From a candidate division FCPU426 bacterium (lineage in GTDB: Bacteria; Oederibacteriota; Muellerivitia; Muellerivitales; Muellerivitaceae): 54,383 nt of DNA. This document shows positions 35,536 through 43,360 of this stretch, in pieces. Numbering within the stretch: position 1 is the stretch's first letter; each line of letters starts with the position of its first letter. The position numbers were made by a program, and so were the translations under genes. The stretch covers positions 1 to 54,383 of the forward strand of contig JASHNQ010000091.1 of assembly GCA_030041545.1 (NCBI GenBank), in the 5' to 3' direction. Under the pieces are notes generated by a model that saw only the letters and a list, made by a program, of their open reading frames with translations, ran no database searches and was not told the origin of the DNA.

Positions 35536-36001
35536 TCTTTCCGCCTTTTCCTTTTATATCTTTATACCCATGCGGTGGGCGACCGAAGGGAGTCGTATCC
35601 GTTTCACTTTTCAACTTTTCGGTTATTTGCCCGCACTTCCCGCAACGATAGACCATGACCCAGTTTTTCCGGACCTCGTCGAACCTCGTGGCATGCGCCT
35701 TGACCCGGTTGCCGCACCAGGCGCAATGGGCTTTCTGCCAACGGGGCCGGGTGGTGCCCCATAAAAGCCCCAGGGCCGAGGCCAGAACCAAGATTTCCAC
35801 CGGCCCTAATATCTTCGGGGTGAATCCGTAGTGCAACCATAAAAGACTGGTGCCCATCAACACGGCCAGGAACCAAAGGAGCAGGAACTTTCCCCAAGGC
35901 ACGCGTTGAAACAGAACTGGAAATATTTTCAATTTTTCATTTGTCTTTCTTGGTGACCTTGGTGCCCTTGGTGGTTCAAATGGCGGTTGCTTTTCCGTCA
36001 T
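35528..36001 (-). CDS. Two-span membrane protein with zinc ribbon
   Basis: A 157-residue protein. Two membrane spans (about 39-56 and 65-80) are followed by two CxxC pairs (HCAWCGNRV and YRCGKCGQI), a probable zinc ribbon in the cytoplasm. The ATG at 36001 overlaps the VOC gene stop as ATGA, which fixes the start; a longer upstream frame is a shadow. No named family is recognised. Confidence 0.68.
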   Translation of the reverse strand: MTEKQPPFEPPRAPRSPRKTNEKLKIFPVLFQRVPWGKFLLLWFLAVLMGTSLLWLHYGFTPKILGPVEILVLASALGLLWGTTRPRWQKAHCAWCGNRVKAHATRFDEVRKNWVMVYRCGKCGQITEKLKSETDTTPFGRPPHGYKDIKGKGGKNG

Positions 36002-36351
36002 TTCCATTTGCAGAATTCCACTAAATTTCCGTCCGGGTCGTACATCCGACCCACATTTCCCCAATCGAAGGAACGGAACTCCGCTTCCACGCCCTTGGCG
36101 CGGACGAGCCAGATGGCCTGGTTCACTTCCTGGACGTTGAGCCGCAGGACCAGCGGCGGGTATTCCACATGGCGGATGGCTTCCGGCATGGGATCTCCCT
36201 TTTCGATCACCAGGTAGGCGGAGCCGAATTGGAAATTGGTCAGGCCCTCTTTTTGGTAACGTATTTTTAATTCCAAGATTTTGGCGTAAAAATCCAGGCA
36301 AGCCTCGTAATTCTTGACCCTCAAGACAATTCCTGATTCTTCGATCTTCAT
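35998..36351 (-). CDS. Glyoxalase/bleomycin-resistance (VOC) family protein
   Basis: A 117-residue single-domain VOC protein. The paired beta-alpha-beta modules appear as VLRVKNYEACLDFYAKILEL and VNQAIWLVRAKGVE, and the family ending RMYDPDGNLVEFCKW is clear. The glutamate in LVEF is a usual metal ligand. The ATG at 36351 has AGGAG eight bases upstream. Its substrate is unknown; it overlaps the next membrane gene by four bases. Confidence 0.85.
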   Translation of the reverse strand: MKIEESGIVLRVKNYEACLDFYAKILELKIRYQKEGLTNFQFGSAYLVIEKGDPMPEAIRHVEYPPLVLRLNVQEVNQAIWLVRAKGVEAEFRSFDWGNVGRMYDPDGNLVEFCKWK

Positions 36352-36389
36352 GTGTTCCACTCCTAAAACCGCTCCGGAAATTTTCAGGT

Positions 36390-36641
36390 TTATTTTTTCG
36401 TCAAACCCAACCGATCCCTCATTTCATTTAACGAAATGGTCTTTTGTTTTCTTCGTTTCTGGATCAGGTCCCAAAAGGCGGCGTTCGTCTCCAAGACGAC
36501 CGTTTCCCAGTCTTCCCCCTCCACGCCCACCAAAACCGCGGAGGGCCTGCCATGCCGGGTTAAAACCACGCGGTCCTTCTGGGATACATCGATATATTCT
36601 TTGATCTTTTTTTGTAGCTCCCGGACATTGACTGTTTTCAT
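36390..36641 (-). CDS. Phd/YefM-family antitoxin
   Basis: An 83-residue antitoxin. MKTVNVRELQKKIKEYID and VVLTRHGRPSAVLVGV are the N-terminal DNA-binding pattern of Phd/YefM; the C-terminal region would cover the toxin. It starts inside the toxin stop (ATGA). Toxin-first order is less common for this family but known. Confidence 0.85.
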   Translation of the reverse strand: MKTVNVRELQKKIKEYIDVSQKDRVVLTRHGRPSAVLVGVEGEDWETVVLETNAAFWDLIQKRRKQKTISLNEMRDRLGLTKK

Positions 36642-36937
36642 AAAATTTCCTCCGTTCTTGAATGGGGCGGTTTATGGCGGACCGCCCTTACGTAAACCCT
36701 TCTTGCGCCTGAATCCACGTCGTAAAAAACCCTATAATCCCCCACCCTGAGTTCCCACACCGGTGGAATATGTTCCCAAGGAGGAATAAGCTTAAGCAGG
36801 ATTTTACGGTTCCTGGTTTGTTCTTCCGGCTGGCGCGCCAGATGCTTTTCGATCGCGTCCAATACGATGCGCTGGTCCCTTGCCTTCAAACCCCTCAAAT
36901 CCCTTTGCACGTCGGCCGCAAAATAAATTTTATACAT
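36638..36937 (-). CDS. RelE/ParE-family toxin
   Basis: A 99-residue protein with the RelE-fold pattern: YFAADVQRDLRGLKARDQ, WELRVGDYRVFYDVD and the ending VYVRAVRHKPP. RelE members cut mRNA on the ribosome and ParE members poison gyrase; the sequence does not decide. It is the first gene of the pair and overlaps its antitoxin by four bases. Confidence 0.85.
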   Translation of the reverse strand: MYKIYFAADVQRDLRGLKARDQRIVLDAIEKHLARQPEEQTRNRKILLKLIPPWEHIPPVWELRVGDYRVFYDVDSGARRVYVRAVRHKPPHSRTEEIL

Positions 36938-36946
36938 GTATATATA

Positions 36947-36960
36947 TTTGCATATGCAAA
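36947..36960. promoter_or_regulatory. Palindrome upstream of toxin-antitoxin pair
   Basis: TTTGCATATGCAAA is a perfect 14-bp palindrome 10 bases before the toxin start, in an AT-rich stretch. It is a plausible autoregulatory operator of the toxin-antitoxin pair. Confidence 0.4.
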
Positions 36961-36979
36961 ATAACTTGGGAAGCTTTTT

Positions 36980-38242
36980 CTATTTTATTTTAGGTTTCTC
37001 AAAAGAAGACGGCCCTTCCCTCTCCTCATCCCGCTTCTCACTCGGGTCCAGGGAAGACGCCTTTTCCAGCTTGTGGAAGCCGTATTTACGTTTGATGGCG
37101 TCCACGCTTTTAAAGAGGGCTTCCTTTTTCTTGGAACTCATCTCCGGAAAAAGCCACTGGTTCACCTCCTCCCCCTTCTCGAACTTGGAAAGGGACACCC
37201 CTAAAAGCCGGATCTTGCGCTTTCGAACGTGGGATTCCTGGAATAATTGATAGACGGTCTTCATGACCACCGCGTCGTCGTCGGTTTCGGGGATGGTCTT
37301 GGCGCGGGTGGTAGTTTGGAAATCGTCATAACGCAGCTTCAAGGTGACGGTGCGGGCCTTTTTGCCGGTCCGCCGCAAGCGGTAACAGCCCTTTTCCGAG
37401 AGCCAGGCTAAGGTCTGGTGGATCTGTTGGAGGTTGTCCGTATCCTTTTCGAATGTCGTCTCATGCCCCACGCTCTTGGCGTCGTGGAAGGCGTGGACTT
37501 CCGTGTCCCCCAAGCCCCGTGCCGCCTGGTAAAGCCACTCCCCGGCCGAGGGACCGAAGGCCTTTTGCAGCTTGGGCAGGGGGATGGACAGGATGTCGCC
37601 GATCCGGTGGATACGCATTTCCTTCAGCCGGGGCTGGGTCTTCTCCCCGGCGCCGTGCAGGCGCTCGATAGGCAAGGGCGCCAGGAACTTCTGTTCCTCC
37701 CCCTCCGGCACCACGATGACCCCGGTGTTTTCCCCCACCTTCTTCCCCAGCGTGGCGGGATCGGGCTTGACGGTCTTGCCCGCGATCTTCGCCACGTATT
37801 TGTTGGAGGCGATGGCCACCGTGCAGGAAAGCTTCGTGCGGTCAAAGACCGAATCCCGCGCCTTGCGGGCCATGGCCCAGGGATCGTTGCCGTAAAGGGC
37901 CTCGCAGCCCGTGAAATCCAGGTAGAATTCGTCAATGGAGGCGTATTCCACCAGGGGCGCGATGCGGCGAAGAAGCGCGTAAACCTTGCGGGAATATTTG
38001 GAGTAAAGCTTGTGCCGGCCCGGCACGAAGAGGGCCTTAGGGCAGAGCCTTTCGGCGGTTAAAAGCGGCATGCCGCTCTTGATGCCGTACTTGCGGGCCT
38101 CATAGGAGGCCGAAGCCACAACCCCCCGGTCCCCCTTGTGCCCTCCCACGATGACCGGCTTGCCGTTCAAAGAAGGGTCCAAAAGCCTTTCGCAGGACAC
38201 GAAGAAGGAGTTCATGTCGATATGGGCGATGATGTGGTTCAT
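36980..38242 (-). CDS. dinB: DNA polymerase IV (Y-family)
   Basis: Translesion polymerase, 420 residues. Catalytic acids are Asp9 (IDMNSFFVSCERL) and Asp104-Glu105 (YASIDEFYLDF); the GVVASASYEARKYGIKSGMP nucleotide-binding segment is intact. The little-finger domain spans about 240-350. NQWLFPE near 373-379 resembles a beta-clamp-binding motif. The charged C-terminal tail is unconserved. No convincing LexA site was seen upstream. Confidence 0.95.
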   Translation of the reverse strand: MNHIIAHIDMNSFFVSCERLLDPSLNGKPVIVGGHKGDRGVVASASYEARKYGIKSGMPLLTAERLCPKALFVPGRHKLYSKYSRKVYALLRRIAPLVEYASIDEFYLDFTGCEALYGNDPWAMARKARDSVFDRTKLSCTVAIASNKYVAKIAGKTVKPDPATLGKKVGENTGVIVVPEGEEQKFLAPLPIERLHGAGEKTQPRLKEMRIHRIGDILSIPLPKLQKAFGPSAGEWLYQAARGLGDTEVHAFHDAKSVGHETTFEKDTDNLQQIHQTLAWLSEKGCYRLRRTGKKARTVTLKLRYDDFQTTTRAKTIPETDDDAVVMKTVYQLFQESHVRKRKIRLLGVSLSKFEKGEEVNQWLFPEMSSKKKEALFKSVDAIKRKYGFHKLEKASSLDPSEKRDEEREGPSSFEKPKIK

Positions 38243-38493
38243 TCATCCAGTTTAAATATAATTACACATAGTATACAAGCGTATTCCATTAATAATGGGG
38301 ACTTATATACTTTAGTCCCCTTCTAAAAAAGTGATTAAAAGCTGAAACAACAGGTCATCCAAAGGCAAAACGAGCCCATGGATGGGGAATGTTAAAGGGG
38401 GGACAGAAAACGAAGTTTTCAACTGTCTTGGGGATTATGCCGGTATTAATTGCCCAAACTGTCCGAAATTTACATCGCCAGTAAGGCCATAAA

Positions 38494-38979
38494 TCAATAT
38501 TCGCCAGCCATGGCGCAAACCGGATTTGTAAATAACCTTAAAGGGCTAATTAACATTTGAATGCTTTTGGTAGCAAAGGCAAAAATTACAAGAACCAATA
38601 CAAGCATCAAAAGCAAAACAAAAAGCAAAAAATACCAATGAGGGGCCCTGAGAAAGTTAATTATAAAAAAATGTTCATTCACTAATTTTTCTAAGAGTTT
38701 TTGATGTTCACTAGAAAAACTCAAATGAACATTTTTATAACGCTTTCTGATCAATCCCCAAAAAATTTTTGGGACAGCGTTTTGATCCAATGAATTGTGG
38801 AAAACGGCCAAACATGCCTTTTTTAATTCAACCGGAAGAGATGAATCATTTTGAATTGTTTCTAAAAGGTCTGCCAGCTTTTCTCTTTTAAGCAAAGCCA
38901 GTTCATACGTCCTTGCTGAATAGAGAGCAAAAAGAGCCAACCCAATAGTTCCAATAATTGCAAATTCAATTGGATTCAT
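38494..38979 (-). CDS. AT-rich membrane protein, unknown
   Basis: A 161-residue protein with an N-terminal span (FAIIGTIGLALFALYSA) and a C-terminal one (WYFLLFVLLLMLVLVLVIF), enclosing a helical soluble part. Base composition is much more AT-rich than neighbours. It overlaps the preceding small gene by four bases. No family is recognised; acquisition by transfer is likely. Confidence 0.65.
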   Translation of the reverse strand: MNPIEFAIIGTIGLALFALYSARTYELALLKREKLADLLETIQNDSSLPVELKKACLAVFHNSLDQNAVPKIFWGLIRKRYKNVHLSFSSEHQKLLEKLVNEHFFIINFLRAPHWYFLLFVLLLMLVLVLVIFAFATKSIQMLISPLRLFTNPVCAMAGEY

Positions 38980-39173
38980 TTTTTCTCTCCTAACGCCTTT
39001 GCGGCTTGTCTTACCCTAATTTCTTCCATCTTTTGAACGTGTTGATAAGTCATCCAAATGATAACAACAGCTGCGCCAATTACAAAGCACATCCCCAAAA
39101 CACATGGATTTAGGCCCAATTTGTCAATTAATCTTAGGGCCACCTCTTGCCAAGTTGGGTTTTTAGGGTCCAT
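38976..39173 (-). CDS. Small membrane protein upstream partner, unknown
   Basis: A 65-residue protein with one span (VLGMCFVIGAAVVIIWMTY) and a charged tail ending in KALGEKK. The ATG at 39173 is chosen; a TTG at 39236 in frame is possible. TATACT on the minus strand (39182-39187) is a candidate -10 box close to the ATG. Its stop overlaps the next gene as ATGA. Confidence 0.55.
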   Translation of the reverse strand: MDPKNPTWQEVALRLIDKLGLNPCVLGMCFVIGAAVVIIWMTYQHVQKMEEIRVRQAAKALGEKK

Positions 39174-39264
39174 GGCCCGAAAGTATAATCTCAAGCTAAG
39201 GGCAGAAAAAATAAAAATCGAGCCCTCGTTTGCCAAACCTTTAAAACCTTCAAAAATAGGCTAC

Positions 39265-39306
39265 TCATCTCGTCACAATAAACTTCCCCCTCGTCGCCAT
39301 ATTCCC
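39265..39306 (-). pseudogene. Relic of a C-terminal sorting domain end
   Basis: Read on the minus strand this encodes GNMATRGKFIVTR then a stop, closely matching the last residues (NTAARGKFILVRN) of the protein at 40112-41776. No open frame continues upstream. It appears to be the end of a decayed paralog. Confidence 0.5.
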
Positions 39307-39497
39307 ATGGCCTAGCGGGGGACTCCTCTCCCTACCATCAAGCCTCCTACTGGTTGGCCAGGCTGGGGGGCCGGTCAGCCTTTATTCTCCCCTTTATCCT
39401 GAATCCAACCGGGGAAGAGGCCGTCTTATCACCCACAGGGACAGTGGCATCCTGGATAGGGGGTGGTTTGCGGGCTACAATCCCAAGACCGGGACTT

Positions 39498-39884
39498 AAT
39501 TATTCGGATTCCGAATAATTATAATAAGGGAATTCGGGGTGTTTCAGGGGCAGCCGTCCTCCGGCTGGCTGATTGGGGCCCCTGGAAGGTGATTTCCGGC
39601 AAAAGGCGGAGGGAGGCCCACCCAACAGGCCTTAAAGAACCAAATCGGCCGTAAAATTACCTGGAAATTTCAGGCCTCGAAATTTCAAGGTACTTTTGAA
39701 GAAGAACCTCCCGCGGAAAACCACCTTGAACGTTCCAGCCTTGAATGTTCAAGGTGGTTTTGAGGCACAAACGACGGAATGTCATTATTCCCCTTATTTA
39801 AATTTCCCGGATTCCGGGAAATTAATGTACCCAGACCGGCCAATTTTGCCCCACCGCCTTTGAAATACCCGGAATTCCCTTATT
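39498..39884. repeat. Nested array of palindromes without genes
   Basis: This gene-free stretch contains AATTATTCGGA-T-TCCGAATAATT (39498-39520), a 13-bp-arm hairpin (39659-39691, GAAATTTC arms), a 21-bp-arm hairpin with two mismatches (39717-39761, AAAACCACCTTGAAC) and AATTTCCCGGA-T-TCCGGGAAATT (39801-39823). The outer arms AATAAGGGAATTC (39523-39535) and its exact complement (39872-39884) enclose most of it. No coding potential was seen. Confidence 0.65.
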
Positions 39885-39890
39885 TTGAAT

Positions 39891-40062
39891 CGGAACTATG
39901 CACTTGGCATAACTTACCAAAAACCCTCGCCCCTTGCGGGAGAGGGTAGGGTGAGGGGGGCTTAAATTCCCGAAAATCACCCTCACCCCGGCCCTCTCCC
40001 CTCAAGGGAGAGGGGGAAAAGCAAAGGCTTAACATCCAAGGTGTGCCAAGTGCATAGTTCCG
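39891..40062. mobile_element. Miniature inverted-repeat element, copy A
   Basis: A 172-bp element bounded by CGGAACTATGCACTTGGC and its complement, with a core of two CCCTC-rich hairpins. It is flanked by the exact direct repeat TTTTGAAT (39883-39890 and 40063-40070), an 8-bp target duplication. It has no coding capacity, and its orientation is opposite to copies B and C. Confidence 0.88.
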
Positions 40063-40111
40063 TTTTGAATTGTAGAATTTCGACTAATGAAGGCCCCGGC
40101 TAAGGCCCTTC

Positions 40112-41776
40112 CTAGTTTCTCACCAAAATAAACTTCCCCCTGGCCGCCGTATTCCCGTTCCGCACAACCGCGTAGAAATAAAGCCCCGGTGTCACGGGCA
40201 CACCCTGTGTATTAGCCCCGTTCCAATCGAACTCCCCCCCCGAGGAGGTCGCTTGAAAGACCACCTCCCCGGACAGGGTGTAATAAGAAACCTGGTCGCC
40301 CGGCTGCAGGCAGTCCATCTTCAGCACCCCTCCCACGGCGTATTTGGGGTTGAAAGGTACCGGCCAAACCTTGATTTCGCAAACCGGCGTGGGAGTGAAG
40401 GTGGTGGTCGGCGTAGGGGTGATGGTGGGGGTGAGGGTGGGGGTTAAAGTGGGCAGGTTGGTGAAAACCAATCCACCCGGATATCCATAAGCGTCAAACG
40501 AGGCAAAGCCGTAGGATTCCACTCCGAAGGGTTGGGGCCCGGAGAGTTGGTGGTAGCCGGTGCCGATGGATACCTGGGCGGATGAATAACCGCTGCCTCC
40601 CACGGCCGTGAAACTGGCGGCCGGGATGGGCGCGCCATCCAGCAGGATGGCCCCCGCCTCCGCGCTGGGCGCGGCCACGTTCAAATAATTGGCGGGAAAA
40701 CCGGTGGCAGGGGCCGCCAACTGGTAGGTCGTGCCGTAATCCGGAACCGGCGGCACGGTGATCTCACATGGGTCCCCTAGGGACGCGTTGTCGTAGGAAT
40801 CGCTATTTGAGAATTGCATCACCAGGATGGGGGCCGTGGAGGTGATGTAGGAAGCGGTTGAAAGTTCCTGTTGGAAGAATTGCCCCTGGTTCAGGGTGGC
40901 TACGGCGCCGCCGTTGACGCTGACCACCGTCCCGTTCGCCGAGGAAAGGTAGCGGAAGGTGTCCGCGCTGCGGGTGGCCAGGGGCACGGTGACAAAGGAG
41001 GACCCCCAGGTCGCCAGGGGAATCTCTTCTTCCAGGAGCATATTGCATCTCATGTAACTCACCGGCACGTCGGCGCAGGCGTTGGCCCCGAAGAGCGCCA
41101 CGGGCACGTTGGAAACCACTTGGGTTCCGGTGAGGTCGCTGCCCAATACGTCCCCCTGCAATTGGTAGGTTTCCCATTGGTTCAAGGACACCGTATAGGG
41201 CACCCCCGCGGGGTGGGAGCCCACGGCCTGGGAAGGCGTGATGGTGACGCTGGTGGCATCCTGGGAAGCCACCACCGCGAATTCCGTGTCGCTGATCGTG
41301 GTTGTGGCGCCTTGGTTCACATCCGCGGTAAAGCTGGCCACCCAATACTGCGTGCCGATGGCGCCCACGGGAAGGCCCAGGTAGCCGTCCGTGGCACGCT
41401 GCTCATATTCCAGCCCGAAGACGGTGATGTTATTGTTGGCCGTGACGTGGATGGCCATTTCCTGGACGCCGTCGGCGGCGGAGAGCATGGCCGTTTCCGG
41501 AACCACCACGGTGACGGCCGAATTGGGCCCAACTGAAAAGGCCTGCGCGAAGGAAAGCCCCGCGATGGAGACTTCACCCGAGGCGCCGCTTTGGGAAAGA
41601 ATGAAAAGGTCCAGCGCGGTGGGGAGGGAGGGGTTTGTTTGGAGATACTGCGCCGGGAAGGTCAGCCAGAACTCCGTGCCTTGGTTGGAGACGGGCCCGG
41701 CCAGGACTGCGGCGGGAAGAAGGAGGGAGGAGGCCAAACCCAGGGCTAAGGCGCGAGCTCGAATGACCATCCGCAT
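40112..41776 (-). CDS. Secreted IgGFc-binding-like protein with C-terminal sorting-type domain
   Basis: A 554-residue exported protein. A signal peptide (about 1-26, ending VLAG) is followed by an IgGFc-binding N-terminal-like domain (GTEFWLTFPAQY opening; VPVALFGANACADVP; YGTTYQLAAPATGFP). A Thr/Pro linker (TPTLTPTITPTPTTTFTPTP) leads to a roughly 85-residue C-terminal beta domain (VWPVPFNPKYAVGG, GEFDWNGANTQG, PGLYFYAVVRNG, KFILVRN) that resembles FlgD-like or type IX sorting domains. It probably ends up on the cell surface or is released. Host antibody binding should not be assumed from the domain name. A remnant of a second copy lies downstream. Confidence 0.78.
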   Translation of the reverse strand: MRMVIRARALALGLASSLLLPAAVLAGPVSNQGTEFWLTFPAQYLQTNPSLPTALDLFILSQSGASGEVSIAGLSFAQAFSVGPNSAVTVVVPETAMLSAADGVQEMAIHVTANNNITVFGLEYEQRATDGYLGLPVGAIGTQYWVASFTADVNQGATTTISDTEFAVVASQDATSVTITPSQAVGSHPAGVPYTVSLNQWETYQLQGDVLGSDLTGTQVVSNVPVALFGANACADVPVSYMRCNMLLEEEIPLATWGSSFVTVPLATRSADTFRYLSSANGTVVSVNGGAVATLNQGQFFQQELSTASYITSTAPILVMQFSNSDSYDNASLGDPCEITVPPVPDYGTTYQLAAPATGFPANYLNVAAPSAEAGAILLDGAPIPAASFTAVGGSGYSSAQVSIGTGYHQLSGPQPFGVESYGFASFDAYGYPGGLVFTNLPTLTPTLTPTITPTPTTTFTPTPVCEIKVWPVPFNPKYAVGGVLKMDCLQPGDQVSYYTLSGEVVFQATSSGGEFDWNGANTQGVPVTPGLYFYAVVRNGNTAARGKFILVRN

Positions 41777-41818
41777 CGGGTTCCGTCCGGCTGTCCGCCC
41801 TTTCGGGCGCGGAAATTA

Positions 41819-41972
41819 AGAGCCGGTAACAAAATTCGTTTTTAACGCCTATCCCCCTCTCCCTCGAGGGGAGAGGGCCGGGGTGAGGGTGGATTTTACT
41901 TGGCGAAAACACCCCTCACCCTACCCTCTCCCGCAAGGGACGAGGGTTTAGGTTAATTTTGTTACCGGCTCT
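41819..41972. mobile_element. Miniature element E, same core with different ends
   Basis: A 154-bp element with perfect 18-bp terminal inverted repeats AGAGCCGGTAACAAAATT. Its interior has the same two CCCTCTCCC/CCCTCACCC hairpins as copies A-D, but the ends are unrelated to CGGAACTATG. I found no flanking target duplication. Confidence 0.7.
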
Positions 41973-41973
41973 A

Positions 41974-42003
41974 AAAAGGACCGCCTCCTTTCGGTGGTCC
42001 TTT
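41974..42003 (-). terminator. Putative terminator of the glycosyltransferase gene
   Basis: On the minus strand, GGACCACC, a short loop and GGCGGTCC pair with one mismatch and are followed by TTTTTAG. It is about 47 bases downstream of the glycosyltransferase stop, next to element E. Confidence 0.6.
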
Positions 42004-42049
42004 CGTGGTGAAACTTTACCCTCACCCCGCCTGGTTTTCCAGGCCCGGT

Positions 42050-43057
42050 TTACTTCAGGCTGGACAATCCCTTTTCCTGGATGAGCTTATCGGCGATGCC
42101 GGCGTTGAACTTGCGGGCGTTTTCCACGCACATCTTGGCCAGGCCCTGCTCGTTCTCGCGGAACATGGTGACCGCTTCCTTCACGTAGAACTTCGCCCGG
42201 ATGTCGTTGGCCTTCTTCTCGTCCAAGGCGCCCCGCTTTTTCGCCAGCTCGATGGCCTTCTCGACCCCCGCGGCGTCCACGCGGCACTTGGTCTCGTAAA
42301 ATTTCGACTTGCCCCCCTCCCGGCTGCGGGAGGCCGACCCTTGCGTGTGCTGGGGGATGCGGTAGTTGGTGGGGGTCAAGGGCGTGAAGGCGAACTCCGC
42401 GCCGCTGGCCGAGTAGCAAAGCCAGGCGTAGTAGTCCTCGCTGGCCTTCTCCCCGGGGAAGGGAATGTCCCGGGCGATGCCCGTCAAGACCGAGGTGGTG
42501 GAGGTCAGGTTGGTGTAGCCCGCCTCGGTGCAGATCTCGATCCAGGCGTCCTTGCCCTGGGGCGGATGGCTGTGGGATTCCAGGATCTCCACGATGGACT
42601 GGGAACACTTGGAATAGGGAGTCGGCTTGCCGTTTTCGTCGATCACGTTGAAGGTGCTGTAAACCACGCCGGCCTTGGGGTTGTTCTTGAAGATGCCGCG
42701 CGCCACTTCCACGCGCCAGGGGTGGGTCAAGTCGTCGGCGTCGATGAAGACGATGAAGGGGTATTTCTGCTCGTAGGCGTATTTGATGCACTCGTTGCGG
42801 GCGTGGCCGGGGCCGTCCGAATGGGCCATGTAGATGACCTTGAGCTTGCCGCCGAAATCCGTCTCTAATTTCTTGAGGTAATCCTTGGCTTCGGCCGAGG
42901 GGGAATTCCCGTCCCCGATCAGGATCACCCAGTTGGGGTCGGTTTGGAGCTTGATCCTTTCCAGGGTTTCATCCAGCCATTTGCGCTCCATTTCCGAACC
43001 CTGGCTCCAATGGGGGATGACGAAAGCCGCCGGACCGTCGAGGTTGAACTTTTCCAT
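42050..43057 (-). CDS. Family 2 glycosyltransferase
   Basis: A 335-residue GT-A fold enzyme. AAFVIPHWSQG opens the nucleotide-binding domain, GHARNECIKYAYE is the family middle motif, and IDADD (Asp106, Asp108, Asp109) supplies the metal-binding DxD. The distal acidic SEDYYAW segment near 213 could be the catalytic ED. The lysine-rich helical C-terminus is unassigned. Donor and acceptor are unknown, and no polysaccharide cluster surrounds it. Confidence 0.85.
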   Translation of the reverse strand: MEKFNLDGPAAFVIPHWSQGSEMERKWLDETLERIKLQTDPNWVILIGDGNSPSAEAKDYLKKLETDFGGKLKVIYMAHSDGPGHARNECIKYAYEQKYPFIVFIDADDLTHPWRVEVARGIFKNNPKAGVVYSTFNVIDENGKPTPYSKCSQSIVEILESHSHPPQGKDAWIEICTEAGYTNLTSTTSVLTGIARDIPFPGEKASEDYYAWLCYSASGAEFAFTPLTPTNYRIPQHTQGSASRSREGGKSKFYETKCRVDAAGVEKAIELAKKRGALDEKKANDIRAKFYVKEAVTMFRENEQGLAKMCVENARKFNAGIADKLIQEKGLSSLK

Positions 43058-43145
43058 TTTCCACCTTTTCCTAACCCGGTCTGGCCGGAACCCAGGGGGA
43101 AACTATCCCCAAAGATTTACCGGCGAAGCCAGGGTAATAGTGCCC

Positions 43146-43199
43146 GGTCCCTTAGCTCAAAAATCTTCCCTTTTTAGAAGATTTTATGAGTAAGGGATC
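43146..43199. repeat. Long stem-loop between PilZ-like and glycosyltransferase genes
   Basis: Arms at 43146-43168 (starting GGTCCCTTAGCTC) and 43177-43199 (ending GAGTAAGGGATC) pair with few mismatches around a short loop; the central arms are AAAATCTTC and GAAGATTTT. It may act as a transcription or mRNA-end signal. The rest of the gap 43058-43360 holds repeat 43262-43360. Confidence 0.55.
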
Positions 43200-43261
43200 G
43201 AAGGGTGATTGACAAGGGAAGGATTTTACCGGTTGGAAAGGCGGGAGGCCACATTAAAAAA

Positions 43262-43360
43262 ACAGCTCACCGTTGACAGTTCACAATCGACAGCCAGGCC
43301 GACAAGGCCAAGGTTTTAAGCCTTCCCGTGAACTGTCAGCTGTCAGCTGCGACCTGAAGT
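43262..43360. repeat. GTTGACAGTTCACAATCGAC-type inverted repeat
   Basis: ACCGTTGACAGTTCACAATC and GTGAACTGTCAGCTGTCAGC form complementary arms with a purine-rich loop. It is one of the clearest copies of the CTGTCAACTGTC-type intergenic family. Confidence 0.6.

Noticed and set aside
35987-36301. Upstream extension of the zinc-ribbon membrane protein to 257 codons
   Set aside because: The extension is a frame shadow of the VOC gene; the ATGA overlap at 35998-36001 gives a better start.
38297-38321. Hairpin GGGGACT...AGTCCCC upstream of dinB as a solo transposon end or SOS operator
   Set aside because: Similarity to the RAYT ends is limited to a few bases and no LexA-type motif could be recognised.
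39463-39654. Short open frame in the gene-free region
   Set aside because: It runs through palindromes, has no ribosome-binding site or family pattern, and is no longer than expected by chance.
40112-41776. Direct claim that this protein binds immunoglobulin or uses type IX secretion
   Set aside because: Only domain resemblance is visible; no secretion components are in the window and the domain name does not establish function.
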